From NCBI GenBank assembly GCA_019454045.1, contig SKCR01051200.1:124001-188000 (forward strand): 64,000 bases of DNA, read 5' to 3'. Each line of letters opens with the position of its first letter. The stretch's first letter is position 1. The position numbers were made by a program, and so were the translations under genes. A model generated the notes under the pieces. That model had not been told where the DNA came from. It saw only the letters and a program-made list of their open reading frames with translations, and did no database searches. Positions 1 through 12,605 of the stretch are shown here, one piece after another. This stretch comes from Zanthoxylum bungeanum (lineage: Eukaryota; Streptophyta; Magnoliopsida; Sapindales; Rutaceae).

Positions 1-527
1 AATCTATTTATTTTTTTTTTGAAATGTTTGAAACCTCGTCGTCAAACCACCCGATCTTGATTTAAGCGGAGCAGGTTAACCCCCGACTGCCCAAGGTTCT
101 TACAAGAAATGCACCCCCTGGACTCGAATTGAGGCAGAGAGTCTGAAGTCATTCGCGTCGCGACTCAGTCCATTGAGCGTCGCGACGCGAAACCCTTATC
201 ACCCATATACTAATCTGGGCTCGAGTCTTCTTCAACTGTTGGAGCACTGCGTCATCTTCTCATTTTACTTCATCTTTCTCTTTCCCTCATTCTTTTATCT
301 CTTCATTTTGTTTAGCAGTGGCATTGTAAAATCTACCGCTTCTAGTCATTCCCTTAAATGTTTCCTCATCACTATTTGAAAACGTTTCCCAAAACTCATT
401 ACATTCTTCTGCTTCATTGTCGCTACTGCCTCATGCTCCCATAACACGGGTCTAATGGTGGAAGGTCTGTAAAACGTATTCTTCAGGTAGGCCATAGTTT
501 ATCATGTATGTTTGCGGTGTTGGGACG
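1..527 (-). pseudogene. Ty3/gypsy (Ogre/TAT-like) gag-pol fragment, distal part
   Basis: On the minus strand this stretch reads, through several stops and frame changes, like the region after gag in Ogre/TAT gypsy elements. A recognisable block is LQQLKKTRAQISIW at about 205-250, close to the LKQLKKTQANISIW-type motif of that lineage. It is continuous with the gag remnant at 15382-17113: the copia element at 528-15376 inserted between them and duplicated GGACG (523-527 and 15377-15381). No open frame survives. A GCGTCGCGACGC palindrome lies at about 177-190. The family call rests on remembered motif patterns and is moderate. Confidence 0.5.
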
Positions 528-1084
528 TGTTGGACAATTATGACCCATAGCATCACTATTTATAAAGAACATTGTGTTTTTGTACAAATTATCTATGTGA
601 CAAAAGGAAATTGTGATTTTCTCATTATTGTAATTAGACTACTTGGATATATATTAATGATAAAAGTCCATATGGTTAAATCGGATTAATAAGATATGAT
701 ACAGTATTAATTCACGAACGATTTAATCATTAAATATCACTAGTCGAAGTATTATCGAGACTGGACATTAATAATGCGGAATAGACTAGCATTACACTTG
801 TGCGCTTTATGGAAGCTTAACGGCATAGTTCTCCTATATTTAGGTATTGGATACTGATGAATGGTAAATCTATCACTATTTCTCACTCATTTAACTTAAT
901 ATTTTGTATAGTTTCTTGAGTTTTGTGAATATTTTGATGTGTTTTGTGTTATTTTGTAGATAAATAAAGTTTCAGGACATTCTGGAGGTGATTTGGAGCA
1001 AAAAAGTGAAAATTGACAAAAAGGGCAAAATGGTAATTTGTCCGCGCCGCGACACTCAAGACCTTCAGCGTCGCGACGCCTAAC

Positions 1085-1440
1085 GTGCGCCGAGTGCTGC
1101 TAACGTGCGCCGGGTCCACAAGTCAGAATCTGAAAAATTGACTTTGCTAACGTGCGCCGTAACACGTGTCACCATCACAGCCGATCAGCTAAAATACGTC
1201 TGCCACGTGTCATCATCCTAAGATACCGACAATCATCATCTACGCTAACGTGCGCCGTGCCACGTGTTATCATATCAGAAGATCAGCTAAAATGCTCCGC
1301 GTGCCACGTGTCAAAAACATATGGTGCCGACACTCCGCGTGACACGTGTCACCTTCTCATTGGACCGAATTATTGGCAAATCACATTCTGCCACGTGTCA
1401 AGCTCTCATTGGACCACTCTCACCGCGTGCCATGTGTCAT
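1085..1440 (+). promoter_or_regulatory. Tandem array of G-box/ABRE-like CACGTGTC motifs in a solo LTR
   Basis: CACGTGTC or a one-base variant occurs at about 1163, 1204, 1261, 1305, 1343, 1392 and 1431, usually following a CTAACGTGCGCCGT or CCGCGTG block and followed by A/C-rich DNA. Spacing is about 40-55 bases. CACGTG is the plant G-box bound by bZIP and bHLH factors, and ACGTGTC is an ABRE core. The array lies 120-400 bases upstream of the LTR TATA box at 1553. Regulation by ABA, light or stress is inferred only. Confidence 0.6.
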
Positions 1441-1552
1441 CATTTGATTGTGTCGACAGAATCCGCGTGGTCAAACCGTGTTGACCGAAAACGCGTGCCA
1501 GCGTCGCGACGCTGGAAGCTTTGGCGTCGCGACGTCGGTTGCCGAGTTTGCC

Positions 1553-1559
1553 TATAAAT
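1553..1559 (+). promoter_or_regulatory. TATA box of the solo LTR
   Basis: TATAAAT in the context GCCTATAAATTGAG. The same GCCTATAAAT box occurs on the minus strand in both LTRs of the Athila-type element, so it is a conserved family promoter. Confidence 0.55.
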
Positions 1560-4500
1560 TGAGCTCTTCTTCACTTCATTTGGTGTGCTTTCCTTGGGAG
1601 TTTTTCCCTGTTTTTAGAGGATTGCATCTAGTTTTTGTAAATATAAATAATATTTAATTTATGTATTTTAATTTTCAGTAATAATTATAGTTCTTCTTCT
1701 TTTTCTCTTTTCTTTTATGTTTTGTAGTTAAATTTCTGCTGAGGTAAAGGTGAAGCTTTTTACTTTTATAATTTAGATTAATCTCCCTTAATTATAATAT
1801 ATAAATTATTTAAAACCTGACTTAATAAGGATACCGCCATATTGGTCGGTTGGTAATTATTTTTAAACTGGTTTTAACCTGACTTAATGAGGATACCGTC
1901 TGGTTGGTCGGTTGGTAATTAATTATTAATTTGACTTAATCAGGATACCGTCTATATGGCTGGTTGGTAAATATCACACAGATTTATATATTATAATAAG
2001 GGAGATTTCTAAATTATAAATAGTAAAGGTAGATTAATCTCACTTTAATCATAATATGAAAATTGTGATATGAATTAAAAGTTGATTCTGCCTTAATGGC
2101 TGGTTTTAATTATGTAACATAATGTGACACCGCCTATATGGCTGGTCTTTAGGTGACAGATAATTACCGCCTATATGGCTGGTTTATGGATAAATAATAA
2201 CACCACCTTCATGGCTGGTTCAACTTAATTGGATAATACTGGCAATTTCCATATTATAATAATTTGAGATTTCTAAATGTGGATCCTCTAACCCCAGCAT
2301 TTTATTTTTATTTTAGGGAAGTGATGAAACACAATATTCACACTTAATAATTGATTTTCTTTTTATGGGTAATTCTTTAGTTTGTTTATTGAGTCTTAAG
2401 TTTAATGCTTCTTGTTATCTGATCACCAATAAAATTGATATTGTAAACTTAAAATGAACTAGACATAGAGATTTTAGGTTTCAGCATTAGATTCAATAGT
2501 CCACGATCTTCCTTGAGGATAGATAACCCTTTTATAGATTTCCTTACAGGATAGACATATACCTGTCGGGCGGGGGTAGCCATAATTGGAACTTGATCTT
2601 AATGAATCCAGGTAATTTGGTTGACATAGACATATGGTTCAATTAGATTATACTGGGTATTTGCGTCTGACTATCGACAGAGGCTTTTGCATATTTTCGT
2701 GTTCCAGGTTAGCAAACTGATTTATTACACATAGATAAGAGAATCAATTCATCTTTATAATAATATTGTGTGGAGTCACGACCCTAGATCATTGAGTCTT
2801 TTCTTTTATTTTCCTTAGTATTTTCTTTTGAGTCTGTTTTTATTTTATTTTGCAAAACCACATTCAACCAACCAAAAACAATCAATTCACTTCTCCCTAT
2901 AATTAGACACTTGTAAATAAATAGTATCAATAATTAATAACAACAGTAGAAATTAAGTCCTCGTGGGATCGATATTTTTATACTACTTGAATGATAAGTA
3001 CGCTTGCGTTATACGTGTGTGTTTACGCCGGTCAGATACTTATGCAAGTGTAATAAGATGCTATGTTAGCCGTTGGATCGGGAACAGTTCGCTCTGGATA
3101 GACCCACTCGGAATCTCATTGGTAGTATGATTATGTGTCTATGGGAATCTGAATCAGGGTAGGTGTATGTGATCTTTAACCTGAGACTTACGTCGCTATT
3201 ACTTGCGACAATCAGTTTACTTTAGTATTGGTCGTCTGGAGCTTTAACAGGTTTTGTGTATGGCTGTATTGGGTTTAGTGTATTGGATGTGATGTCAAGA
3301 TGAGAGTATCACTTCAGTCATATGGAGATGATGGTCACACAGGATACAAAATTAGTACTCTTAAAGCTGCAGCTATCGGGATAGTATGACTAGGTCATGA
3401 CTTCCCGATTACAGAGATTAGTTACTCGAGATCCAATATATGCTTCGTACGGGGCATACATAGAGCCAGTCCTAGGCCTAGCATGTGACATCCGATACTG
3501 GATCGTATTACGTATTACATAATATTAATATTACTACGCCTGATACAAATGATATTCCTTGGCGAATATTTTTGGAGAATTGGGTAGACAGTGTGTTTTA
3601 CTTGAAGCCAATCATGTCTTATAAATCTGTGAGAACATGCACGTGTTCGGATAGTCCGATAATCGTAGTTACTGCCAACATATCCAGGAATCTCTTGGGT
3701 CGCTTCCCAAAGATTCACCAATGACATTTGACTCAGATACAATTAATCTGAGATTAATTATGAGAGAGAAAATTAATCTTGGATTAATTGCGGCAAGAAT
3801 TAATCTGGGATTAACTTCGTATAGAAGAGAGAACGCGATTAATTTAGAATTAATCGATAAAATAAATTTAATAGTTAAATTAGATTTTTCTATTTAATTT
3901 ATTTATTTGTGGCTAAAATAATATATCGAATATATTAATTGAAATCGGATTTCAATACGAAATTAAAATTGAATTTTAATTTGTGCGAACGAATTAATTT
4001 AGAATTAATTCGAAAGCGACTATCGTAATAATTTTACGAGGCATAATTATTTAATTAAATTGGATTTAATTATGGTGCGACGGCAAATTCGTTTAATCGG
4101 AATTAAACGAACCCGATAAAATTACCCGTGACTTTGCGTGTGTCTTTTTGTGTTTTGGGAACACAAAATATCTTTGACTTTGGTGGGACCAAGTCAAGTT
4201 GTGTGTTGAAGAAACCAACTCAAATTTTGAATTTAAAATGTGGTGGGACCACATGACTTACATCAAATGTCAAAACTTGATGGAAGTAGTTGGCTTAATT
4301 TATTAAATGCATTTTTAACACAACAACCACCAAGTCTTGAATTTTAACACACATTCTCTCTTTCTCTCTTTGCTTGGCCGAATACTTCTCTCTTTGGGAA
4401 TGAAATTTTGCTTCAAAAATTTCAACATAGCTAGCACTTGGAGGAGTCAAATTAGGTGATAGAGAAACTCACACAATAAATAAATAACAAACAACTAGCT

Positions 4501-4628
4501 TGGAGCTTCATCCAAGAGGAAATTTTGAAATCCCTCCCTTTAACAATGTAAGTGATTCCGCCACTTTTCTTGTTATTTCACACATAAAATCATGTTTAGG
4601 ATCTTGTGACATGTCTTAGAGACTAACA

Positions 4629-6676
4629 ATGTTATCATGAGTCTTGCTAAATATGATTTTGAAAACTAGGATTCATAAACTTTAATTAGAAATTTTTACT
4701 TGGAGCATGAAAATTCAAAATTGAGTTGTTGGTTGATGTTAGATGATGATAACTTGGAGTTGTGCATTGTTGGATTGTTGAAAAATTGATTGGATCAAAT
4801 TTCCCTAATTTCCCTAAGTTGGCCGAAAATTACCCTAGTGTAACTCATGGTGATTTTTAAATTTTGACACTTGGATGTGTTAATGGCATGATATATATGT
4901 TAAATATTGATTTAATTGGATTGTAATCAAATTGGATATTAATTTCTTGTCATTGCCGTGAGTTAGCATACTTGTTGGAGACTTGATTTTGCTTCAATTT
5001 GTGTTGGACATGAATTGGAATGATAAGCATGATTAATTAGATTAATTAATATTTTGGAAATGTTAGATTAATTAATTTGTTATGTTAATTACACTTAAAA
5101 TGGATTAATGTAATATTTGGAATATTGTATTAATGTAAATTAGTCCCTAAAATACTAAATGGGCTAATTTGGTTATATTTGGATTAATGGACTTAGTTGG
5201 GCCAAGTTTGGTTGTGGACAATTGGGCCTAAACTATTTCCATAAAAAGTCCAAAATATGACTTTTGGGCATTTAATAATCTAATTGGGCCTAATGGGCCA
5301 AAATTAATTTATGGCATATGATGATTCCTAAATGGGCCAAGGCATTATGGACTTGATCCATAATGGCCAAACGTTCATGCCTAAAGAATTAATTAAAGCT
5401 CATTGGACCTAATAGAATTGACATTAGATGTTAAATGGGCATTTGAGACCATTTGGATTGGATTTGGAATTCAAGTCTAAAAATACATTATTATAATAGA
5501 ATAAGTGTAATTGTTTAATTTGGAATTAAACTTGAATTAGTATTGAATACAATTGAAATTTGATTTAATATTGTAGTTCGATATAATTCAAGAATATTTA
5601 CTTTGAGTATTTATCCTTAAACGAGTTGGACTCGCGCAAATCAAATCGTTGTATGAACATTGGATGGTCATTAATTGAAGAATTAATTAATTGGATTACA
5701 TTGATTGATAACATGCTATGTGTGAATGCTTGGATGTATTTGTTTGAATAATGTATATCGGATGGATATTAGATGGGTGAGGGCAATTTTGAAAATTATT
5801 GTAAATATTGTATTTATTTGAAATTGGACTTGCGAGTCCAGCCTATCACCTCTTATTCTCATTGTATTTCTCTTCTCACCAATTCCCCTCAATGTAAATA
5901 AGGTTTCTTATAGTGTTATGTAATTGGGTAAATAGAAAAATGTAAAGTCCTAGCAGGAGAGAGGAAAAGAAAAGAGAGAGATTTGTTCTAGGAATAAAAT
6001 GTATATGAATATCCATCCGCATATCATTATTATTTTTATCGCGCCTTATTGTGCTTTTAGAATACATGTTTAAGGGTGTATGATGAGACCTAATCAAAGA
6101 TAATAAGTTGGTTGCCAATTTACGAAAACGCCCTCGTATTTAATATTAAGTGTTTCCTTCCATTGAGTGGTTCTCTCTCAAGATCCAATATTGGCTTTGA
6201 TTTGTTGGCCAAAGTCAAGATCATTGTCTATCGCGGATGTGTTTGAACCATGAAAGCTTTGTTAATATCACATGTCTTAGGCAGTTGTGACTTGTTGGCC
6301 AAAGTCAAGGTCACTCTTGTTTATCGACGTGGATTACGAAGCTTTCCCACTGTCAATTGGTCGCGCTTAACTGGAATCATTAAGCTTGTTGAGCCAAAGC
6401 CAAAGCTTAGTTGATTCAGAGGAATTAGTGGGAGGCTAATATTAAATTTGCAATTTCGTTTAATACTCGCTAATATGCTCACTCTATTATTATTATTTCT
6501 CGCTATTATATATATTGGTTGGACTAATATTATTCATTTATTGTTTTCCTTTGAACAGTTAGACTGTACTCAACACTACTCCATTTGTAGTTGGTTATAT
6601 AGTTGAACTATAGTAACCATTGCATTTGAGTGTACCCAAAACATTTGATTGAGTAGTTGGACTATAGCAATCAAAA
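4629..6676 (+). other. Untranslated leader of the copia element
   Basis: About 2 kb between the 5' LTR and the gag start. It is AT-rich with no open frame that I can relate to a protein. Repeated AATTAATT and TTGGCCAAAGTCAAG motifs are present (the latter near 6204 and 6296). The long leader is normal for this copia type. Confidence 0.6.
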
Positions 6677-9406
6677 ATGGCTGGAAAGATAAGCGTTATG
6701 GACATAATCATGGGTGAGAATGTCTTTAACGACGTAAATTTTCCAGACTGGGAAATGAACCTCAGGATAGTCATGGGAGCTGAGAAGTTGATCTATGTAA
6801 TAGAGAGACCTCTCGGGCCTGAGCCCGGACTTGAGCGGCCAGTAGAGAATGAACTTTGGAAGACTCACCATAATGATAACTTTACTGCTCAATCTATTAT
6901 GCTTGCTGCAATGACTCATCAGTTTCGTCAGAATAAAGGATTGGATCCTTATGCGATGATGTTGAAGTTGAAGGATCTTCATAGATCTAATCTTAGATCT
7001 CAGAAGCATGAGTTGCAGAAGAAGCTATTTCGCTCTCGTATGTCAGATGGTACATCTGTCAAACACTACGTGTCACAGATGATTGCTGACATCGAACAGC
7101 TGGGTTAGCTGGGCATTACCTTCAAGGCCGAGACTTCCATAGATTTGATCTTACAGTCTCTGCCCGATTATTGGGGCGGGTTCATCATGAACTATAATAT
7201 GATGAACCAAGAGAAAACTCTTGGAGAGTTAATGACTATCCTGAAAGAGGCAGGGCCAGAGCTTCTGAAAGGCAAGAAGCGCGAGACACATCTTACTTCG
7301 ACATCCAAGAAGGCCAAGGCTTAGCCGAAGACTTATGGGGGTGTGAAGAAGAAGAAGAAGAAGAAGGGCAAGGCTCAATCATCACAGTCTTCTGGGAAGA
7401 CAAAGGACAAATCTCAAGACGTCTGCCTACACTGTGGCAAACGGGGTCACTGGAAGCGTGACTGCCGTAAGTTCAAGGCGGACTTGAAGGAAGCGAAGGC
7501 AGGCAAGGCTCCGACTTCAGGTATGTTTGTTATTGAAATAAGCATGTCTACTACTAGTTTTAAAAATTGGAATTTTGATACTGGATGTGGTACTCACATA
7601 TGTATTAATGTGCAGGATCTGCAGATTAGCATGAGACTGGCTTCAGGGGAGATCGACCTGCGAGTCGGAAATGGGACGAGAGTCGCTGTTTTGGCCATTG
7701 GCACCTATGTTTTGAATCTGCCATCAAAGCATGTACTTACATTAGACGACTGTTATTTTGTACCTAGTTTGACTAAGAATATTATCTCTGTATTGAGTAA
7801 AACGGATGAGACTTATTTGTGGCATTGTCGTCTGGGACACATTAACAAAACTCATATATCCACACTTTCGAAGAATGGATACTTGGACAGATTTGATCTT
7901 AATTCATATGATGTCTGTGAATTTTATTTGTTAGGCAAAATACCTAAAACACCTTTTAGTGGTAAAAGTGTACGTGCCACCGAGCTGTTAGCCCTCGTTT
8001 ATAGTGACGTATGCGGGCCCATGTCTAGCCAGGCTAGAGGTGGATATGAATACTTCGTAACCTTTACGGATGATGCATCGCGTTATGGTTATGTGTATCT
8101 TATGAAACACAAGTCGGAAACTTTTGAGAAATTCAAAGAGTTTCGACACGAAGTAGAAAAACAGACTGGCAAAAGTATTAAAACATTGCAGTCGGATCGT
8201 GGTGGAGAATACTTAAGCAATGAGTTTCAAGATTACTTGAAAGAATATGGTATTCTTTCACAGTGGACTCCTCCCGGTACACCTCAATCGAACGGTGTGT
8301 CCGAACGGAGAAACCGAACTTTGTTGGACATGGTAAGGTCAATGATGAGTCGCACAGAGCTACCGATTTCCTTATGGGGATACACATTAAACAGTGAAAT
8401 ACTTATTTTGAATAAGATTCAGTCAAAATCTGTTGAACAGACTCCATATGAGATATGGACAGGAAAGAAATCGAGTTTCTTATTCCTGAAGATTTGGGGA
8501 TGCTGGGCATATGTTAAACATTTGGATAGTACCAAACTAGAACCCAAATCAGATAAGTGCCTATTTGTAGGTTATCCTAAGGAAACGAAAGGATATTATT
8601 TCTACAACCCACAAGAGAACAAAATATTTGTTGTTCTTCATGCGGTTTTCCTAGAAAAGGAATTCATGAATGCATTGGTAAGTGGGAGGAAAGTAGAACT
8701 CGATGAAAATTGGAGTGATATTGTTCCTGGCACTGACCCCCTCACGGAACACGAACAGTCCATCAGAGATGAGACTGTTCCACAATCTTCTGATACACAA
8801 GAACCGCGTAAGTCGGAGAGACTCAGAAAACAACCTGAGAGGTATGAGTTTCTGATCTCACCTCATGTAGAAATTAATCTTATTGAGGAAGATGAACCGG
8901 CTACGTATGAGGAAGCGATACAAGGTATCGACTCCGCTTTATGGCAAGAAGCCATAAAGTCCGAAATGGATTCCATGTATACCAACCAAGTTTGGACACT
9001 GGTTGATGTACCAGAAGGCATTAAGCCTATTGGTTGTAAATGGATCTTCAAAAAGAAGAAAGGCATGGTATGCAACATACAAATGTATAAAGCTAGGCTT
9101 GTAGCTAAAGGATATCGTCAACGACATGGTGTCGATTACGATGAGACCTTTTCATTTATTGCCATGATTAAATCCATTCGGATAATGCTTGTTATTGCTG
9201 CATATTTCGATTATGAAATATGGCAGTTGGATGTCAAAACTGTTTTCCTTAACGGAAATCTTTTGAAGGATGTTTATATGCAACAACCTGATGGTTTTGT
9301 CATACCAAGACATGCAAACAAGGTTTGTAAGTTAAACCGATCCATTTATGGATTAAAGCAAGCATCGCGTTCTTGGAACCATCGTTTTGATGAGATCATA
9401 ACATAA
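6677..9406 (+). pseudogene. Copia gag-protease-integrase-RT reading frame with stops
   Basis: One reading frame runs from ATG 6677 to TAA 9404, broken by TAG at 7106 and TAG at 7322. The order is a gag domain, zinc knuckle CLHCGKRGHWKRDC (about 7427-7468), protease FDTGCG (about 7576), GAG-pre-integrase HCRLGH (about 7833), integrase core, then the first part of RT (SIYGLKQASRSW). Integrase keeps its catalytic acidic residues in TFTDDASRYGY, QSDRGGEY and NGVSERRN. Its zinc finger is damaged: the usual second Cys of the CxxC pair is Tyr (VCEFYLLGK). About 60 residues between protease and GAG-pre-integrase seem to be missing, since IISVLSKTDETYLW joins two normally distant blocks. Both TAG stops could be C-to-T changes of CAG. 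Confidence 0.88.
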
Positions 9407-10255
9407 TATGGTTTCATTCAAACGAAGATGATTCTTGTGTATATAAGAAGGTTAGTAGGAGCGCACTGACATTCATTGTCCTAAATGTTGATGATGTATT
9501 GCTTCTTGGAAATGACATTCTCATGCTACAATCGGTGAAAGCTTGGCTTTCATTAAAATTCTCCATGAAAGACCTGGGAGAGGCAACCTTTATTATATGA
9601 ATAAGGATCTACCAGGATAGATCTAGAAAGTTGCTGGCACTCTCCCAGAGCTCGTACATTGACAAAGTGTTGAAGAGATTCAACATGGATCAGTCCAAGA
9701 GGGGGCTGTTTCCGGTGTCACATGGCGTCTCTCTATCGAAGGATATGTGTCCTAAAACTTAAAATGAGAGAGATGCAATGATTCAGATCTCGTATGCTTC
9801 AGCAGTCGGATCGATCATGTACGCCATGATATGTACGCGACCTGATGTCTCATATGCTTTGAGCATGTGCAGTCGCTATCAGGCCGATCCAGGTGATGGT
9901 CACTGGACTGCTGTAAAGAACATCCTTAAGTATCTTAGACGAACTAAAGATGCTTTCTTAGTCTATGGGGAATAAGAACTTGAGGTGACTGGGTTCGCCG
10001 ATACAAGTTTCCAAATCGAAAAAGACGACAGTAAGTCACAATCATGGTACATATTTTGTTTAAACAATTGAGCAGTGAGCTGGAAATCTTCCAAGCAATA
10101 GACTGTTGCCGATTCAACAACAGAAGCGGAATATATTGCTGCAGCTGAGGCAGTAAAAGAAGCAGTTTGGATCCGTAAATTCCTATTGGATTAGGAGTAG
10201 TTTTGTTAGCAGCTGAGCCCGTACCTTTGTATTGTGACAATAATGGGGCTATCGC
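9407..10255 (+). pseudogene. Copia reverse transcriptase end and RNase H, frameshifted
   Basis: This continues the polyprotein after the TAA at 9404. A one-base loss near 9425 changes frame. The RT catalytic box reads LNVDDVLLLGND (about 9482), so the usual Tyr of YVDD is Asn. Further blocks are KFSMKDLGEA, the RTRPDVSYALS-type block (read as CTRPDVSYALSMCSRYQA, 9835-9885), KNILKYLRRTKD, and the RNase H signature ADSTTEAEYIAA (about 10107). Several in-frame stops occur (for example after VYGE at 9973). The frame stops at NNGAIAL where the 10261 insertion begins. Confidence 0.85.
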
Positions 10256-10884
10256 ACTGGTGTGTGGCATTGCATTTTTGCATGTGAAACCCGATGATGA
10301 GTCTCAGTTGGAGGCACTACCTTTTTAGCTAAGGATATTGTGGGAAACGGAGGTCGGAAGGGGAAATTCAGAATAAGTACGTCATCAAGTTCACAAGTTC
10401 ACTGTCTTCGTTAGTGCTGCGTTCGTTACTTCGTTCAAACGTCAGGCAGATTGCGGACGTTCGTGTAGCGTTCGAATTGGCGTTCGAACGGCGTCGGTGT
10501 TTCTGGTTTTGCTGCTAGCCTCGCACCCCAGCCCAATTAGCCCCCCAAAGCCCATAAAACACATCCCAATTTAATTAAATTAAACATTGAATTAAATAAA
10601 ATAATTAAACAATTTACCAATTAAATAAAACATAAAATATAATCATACATAATTAAGATAAATCAAATATATTAACTTCCTAACCAAACAAATCACATAC
10701 TAAATTAAAAAGATGTCATGCCTAATTAAAATCAATCATAACAAACTAAATATTTTGTATTCCTAATCTAGCCAAGATTTGTCCCCCCTCAATTTTGACT
10801 TCCCTTGCTCAACACCAAATCAAATCCTCATTTTAATGCCAAAATCCATTCCTTGTGAGACAAGGTGAAGCCCTAGCCCTTCTC

Positions 10885-10893
10885 TATATAAAG
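10885..10893 (+). promoter_or_regulatory. TATA box of the gypsy-type LTR
   Basis: TATATAAAG in the context TTCTCTATATAAAGAACC, followed by C-rich, A-rich transcribed-leader-like sequence. It is well placed for an LTR U3/R boundary. Confidence 0.55.
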
Positions 10894-11797
10894 AACCATT
10901 TCGCCAACCTTCTCAACCCTAGCTGGCTCATACAGATAACTCACACGAAAATCACAACACAAAGGGCCTTAGCCACTCACGGCAATAGCAATAAAAAGAA
11001 CATAAACAATTCCCTTCATCTCCTCTACTCCATAACCGAAAACAGCACCCTCCTAAACCTCTACCCATCACCCCGAAAATCCCCCATACAGCAGCCCTCC
11101 ATCACCGAAAATATACCTCCAAACAGCAGCCCAAACACACCGAAAATACACCCCCAAAACAGTCCCTAAGACCCTCAAAACAGTAACATAAAAACTGCAT
11201 TCATAATCCTTAAAATAATCACACAAGACTACACTAAAAACCCACAAAAAACACTCGGAGCAGTCCGTTGAAACGTCAAAACAAGTGACCTGAACAGTGA
11301 GCAGCAAAACAGAGGCCGAACAGCAGCAGAACGGAGGCCGAACAGCAAGCAAAACAGCAAGACAGTGAGCTAGGACGCTGAACCAGTGAACCGGAGAAGT
11401 TGAGGAGTTTTACCCTTCCGATCTCCGCGAAACGTGAGTCCAAAAGTCGGCAAAAAGGTTAGACCTGAGGGTACTTTTCACACTCATCTTTATTTAATTT
11501 TTGTTATTTATTTTGATTGTATTTTACTTATTTGTTAAATCTTGTTTGTGTATGATGTGTGTTGTGGGTATTGGATGAATGGAAGAGTGTCGTCTCTTGT
11601 GGTATATAGGATGGAAACCCAGACGTAAATTCCGTAGCCGAATCCGAATGGACGGTAGTGCGGTCTGTACTTGGGATACAACTCCACGTACCGCTTGAGT
11701 AAACGGCACCCTCTTTTGTTTTTGTTTGTTTTGCTTTGGTTTATATTTTTCGTCACTTGAATTCTGCATGTTGCTTATTTATGCATGGTTCAATCAA

Positions 11798-12235
11798 GCG
11801 CATGGGCTTAGTAAGTGGAATGAAAGATCCCCTATGGGGAGGGGTTAAAGCCCTTTACCACGATGTTTTGCCGCGCCGGTTGATGTGTGTTCGGTTGGAT
11901 GTAAGATGTGTTCAATCAGGCATACTTAGTTTGATATGATTGTCTTGATGTTTGTATGCATGATGCGATCGAGCGCATGTGCTTAGTAAGTGGAATGAAA
12001 GATCCCCTATGGGGAGGGGTTAAAGCCCTTTACCACGATGCTTTGCCGCGCCGGTTGATGTGTGTTCGGTTGGATGTAAGATATGCCCAATCGGGCATAC
12101 TTAGTTCGATATGATTGTCTTTATGTTTGTATGCATGATGCGATCGAGCGCATGGGCTTAGTAAGTGCGATGAGAGGTCCTCTAATTGAAGAGGTTAAAA
12201 TCCTTTACCACGATGCTTCGCCGCGCCTCGCATTG
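11798..12235 (+). repeat. 175-bp tandem repeat, three copies, in the LTR
   Basis: Copies start at about 11798, 11973 and 12148 with GCGCATGGGCTTAGTAAGTG. Each contains a GGAGGGGTTAAAGCCCTTTACCACGATG-type block (third copy diverged) and GCCGCGCC. The first two copies are nearly identical and the third is truncated. Confidence 0.85.
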
Positions 12236-12284
12236 TACTATTTGCCATTTATGTATTGCGTCCCATTTCATGCATCAGGTCTGT

Positions 12285-12605
12285 TCCCGTTCGAACGCGT
12301 TTACGAACGCAACTCGAACGCGCATGTATTTTGCCTTATCATGCATCGGGTCTCATTTTTGTTCGAACGCGTTCATGAACGACATACGAACGTGAGCATT
12401 TTGTTTCATTTCTGTTCGAACGCGTTCACAAACGCCACACGAACGTGAGTATTCTGTTTCATTTCCGTTCGAACGCGTTCACAAACGCCATACGAACGTG
12501 AGCATTCTGTTTCATTTCCGTTCGTACGCGTTTACGAACGCTACTCGAACGAGAACCTTCTGTTTACCGTTCGAACGCGTCTACGAACGCTGCACGAACG
12601 CCCAC
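12285..12605 (+). repeat. Minisatellite with GTTCGAACGCG cores
   Basis: Units of roughly 60 bp contain CGTTCGAACGCGTTTACGAACGC, then ACGAACGTGAG and TTTCATT. About six units run to 12605. Each unit is strongly self-complementary (TTCGAA, ACGCGT). Confidence 0.8.

Larger units (their letters stand above)
855..3034 (+). mobile_element. Solo LTR of a gypsy family related to the 33221-42875 element
   Basis: It begins TGATGAATGG and ends ACGCCGGTCA, with the perfect TSD GATAC at 850-854 and 3035-3039, and sits inside the copia 5' LTR. It shares with the Athila-type LTRs at 33221, 40801 and 63722 the terminal TGATGA...GCCGGTCA, the GCCTATAAAT promoter box and a run of units containing GGATACCGcc-TATATGGCTGGTTGG (about 1820-2220). 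Its 1040-1520 block, rich in CACGTG and GCGTCGCGACGC, is not seen in those other copies. No internal region or second LTR is present, so it is a solo LTR left by LTR-LTR recombination. Confidence 0.9.
528..4628 (+). repeat. 5' LTR of the copia element, split by a solo LTR
   Basis: It aligns with the 3' LTR (13440-15376) along its length once the 855-3034 insertion and one copy of GATAC are removed. The restored length is about 1.92 kb against 1.94 kb for the 3' LTR. By eye the copies differ by scattered substitutions and small indels, including a duplicated GACTAGGTCAT in the 3' copy near 14135, so the insertion is not recent. Confidence 0.92.

Noticed and set aside
10855..11169. 104-codon frame
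   Set aside because: It starts upstream of the LTR TATA box and has biased C/A-rich composition; it is LTR leader sequence.
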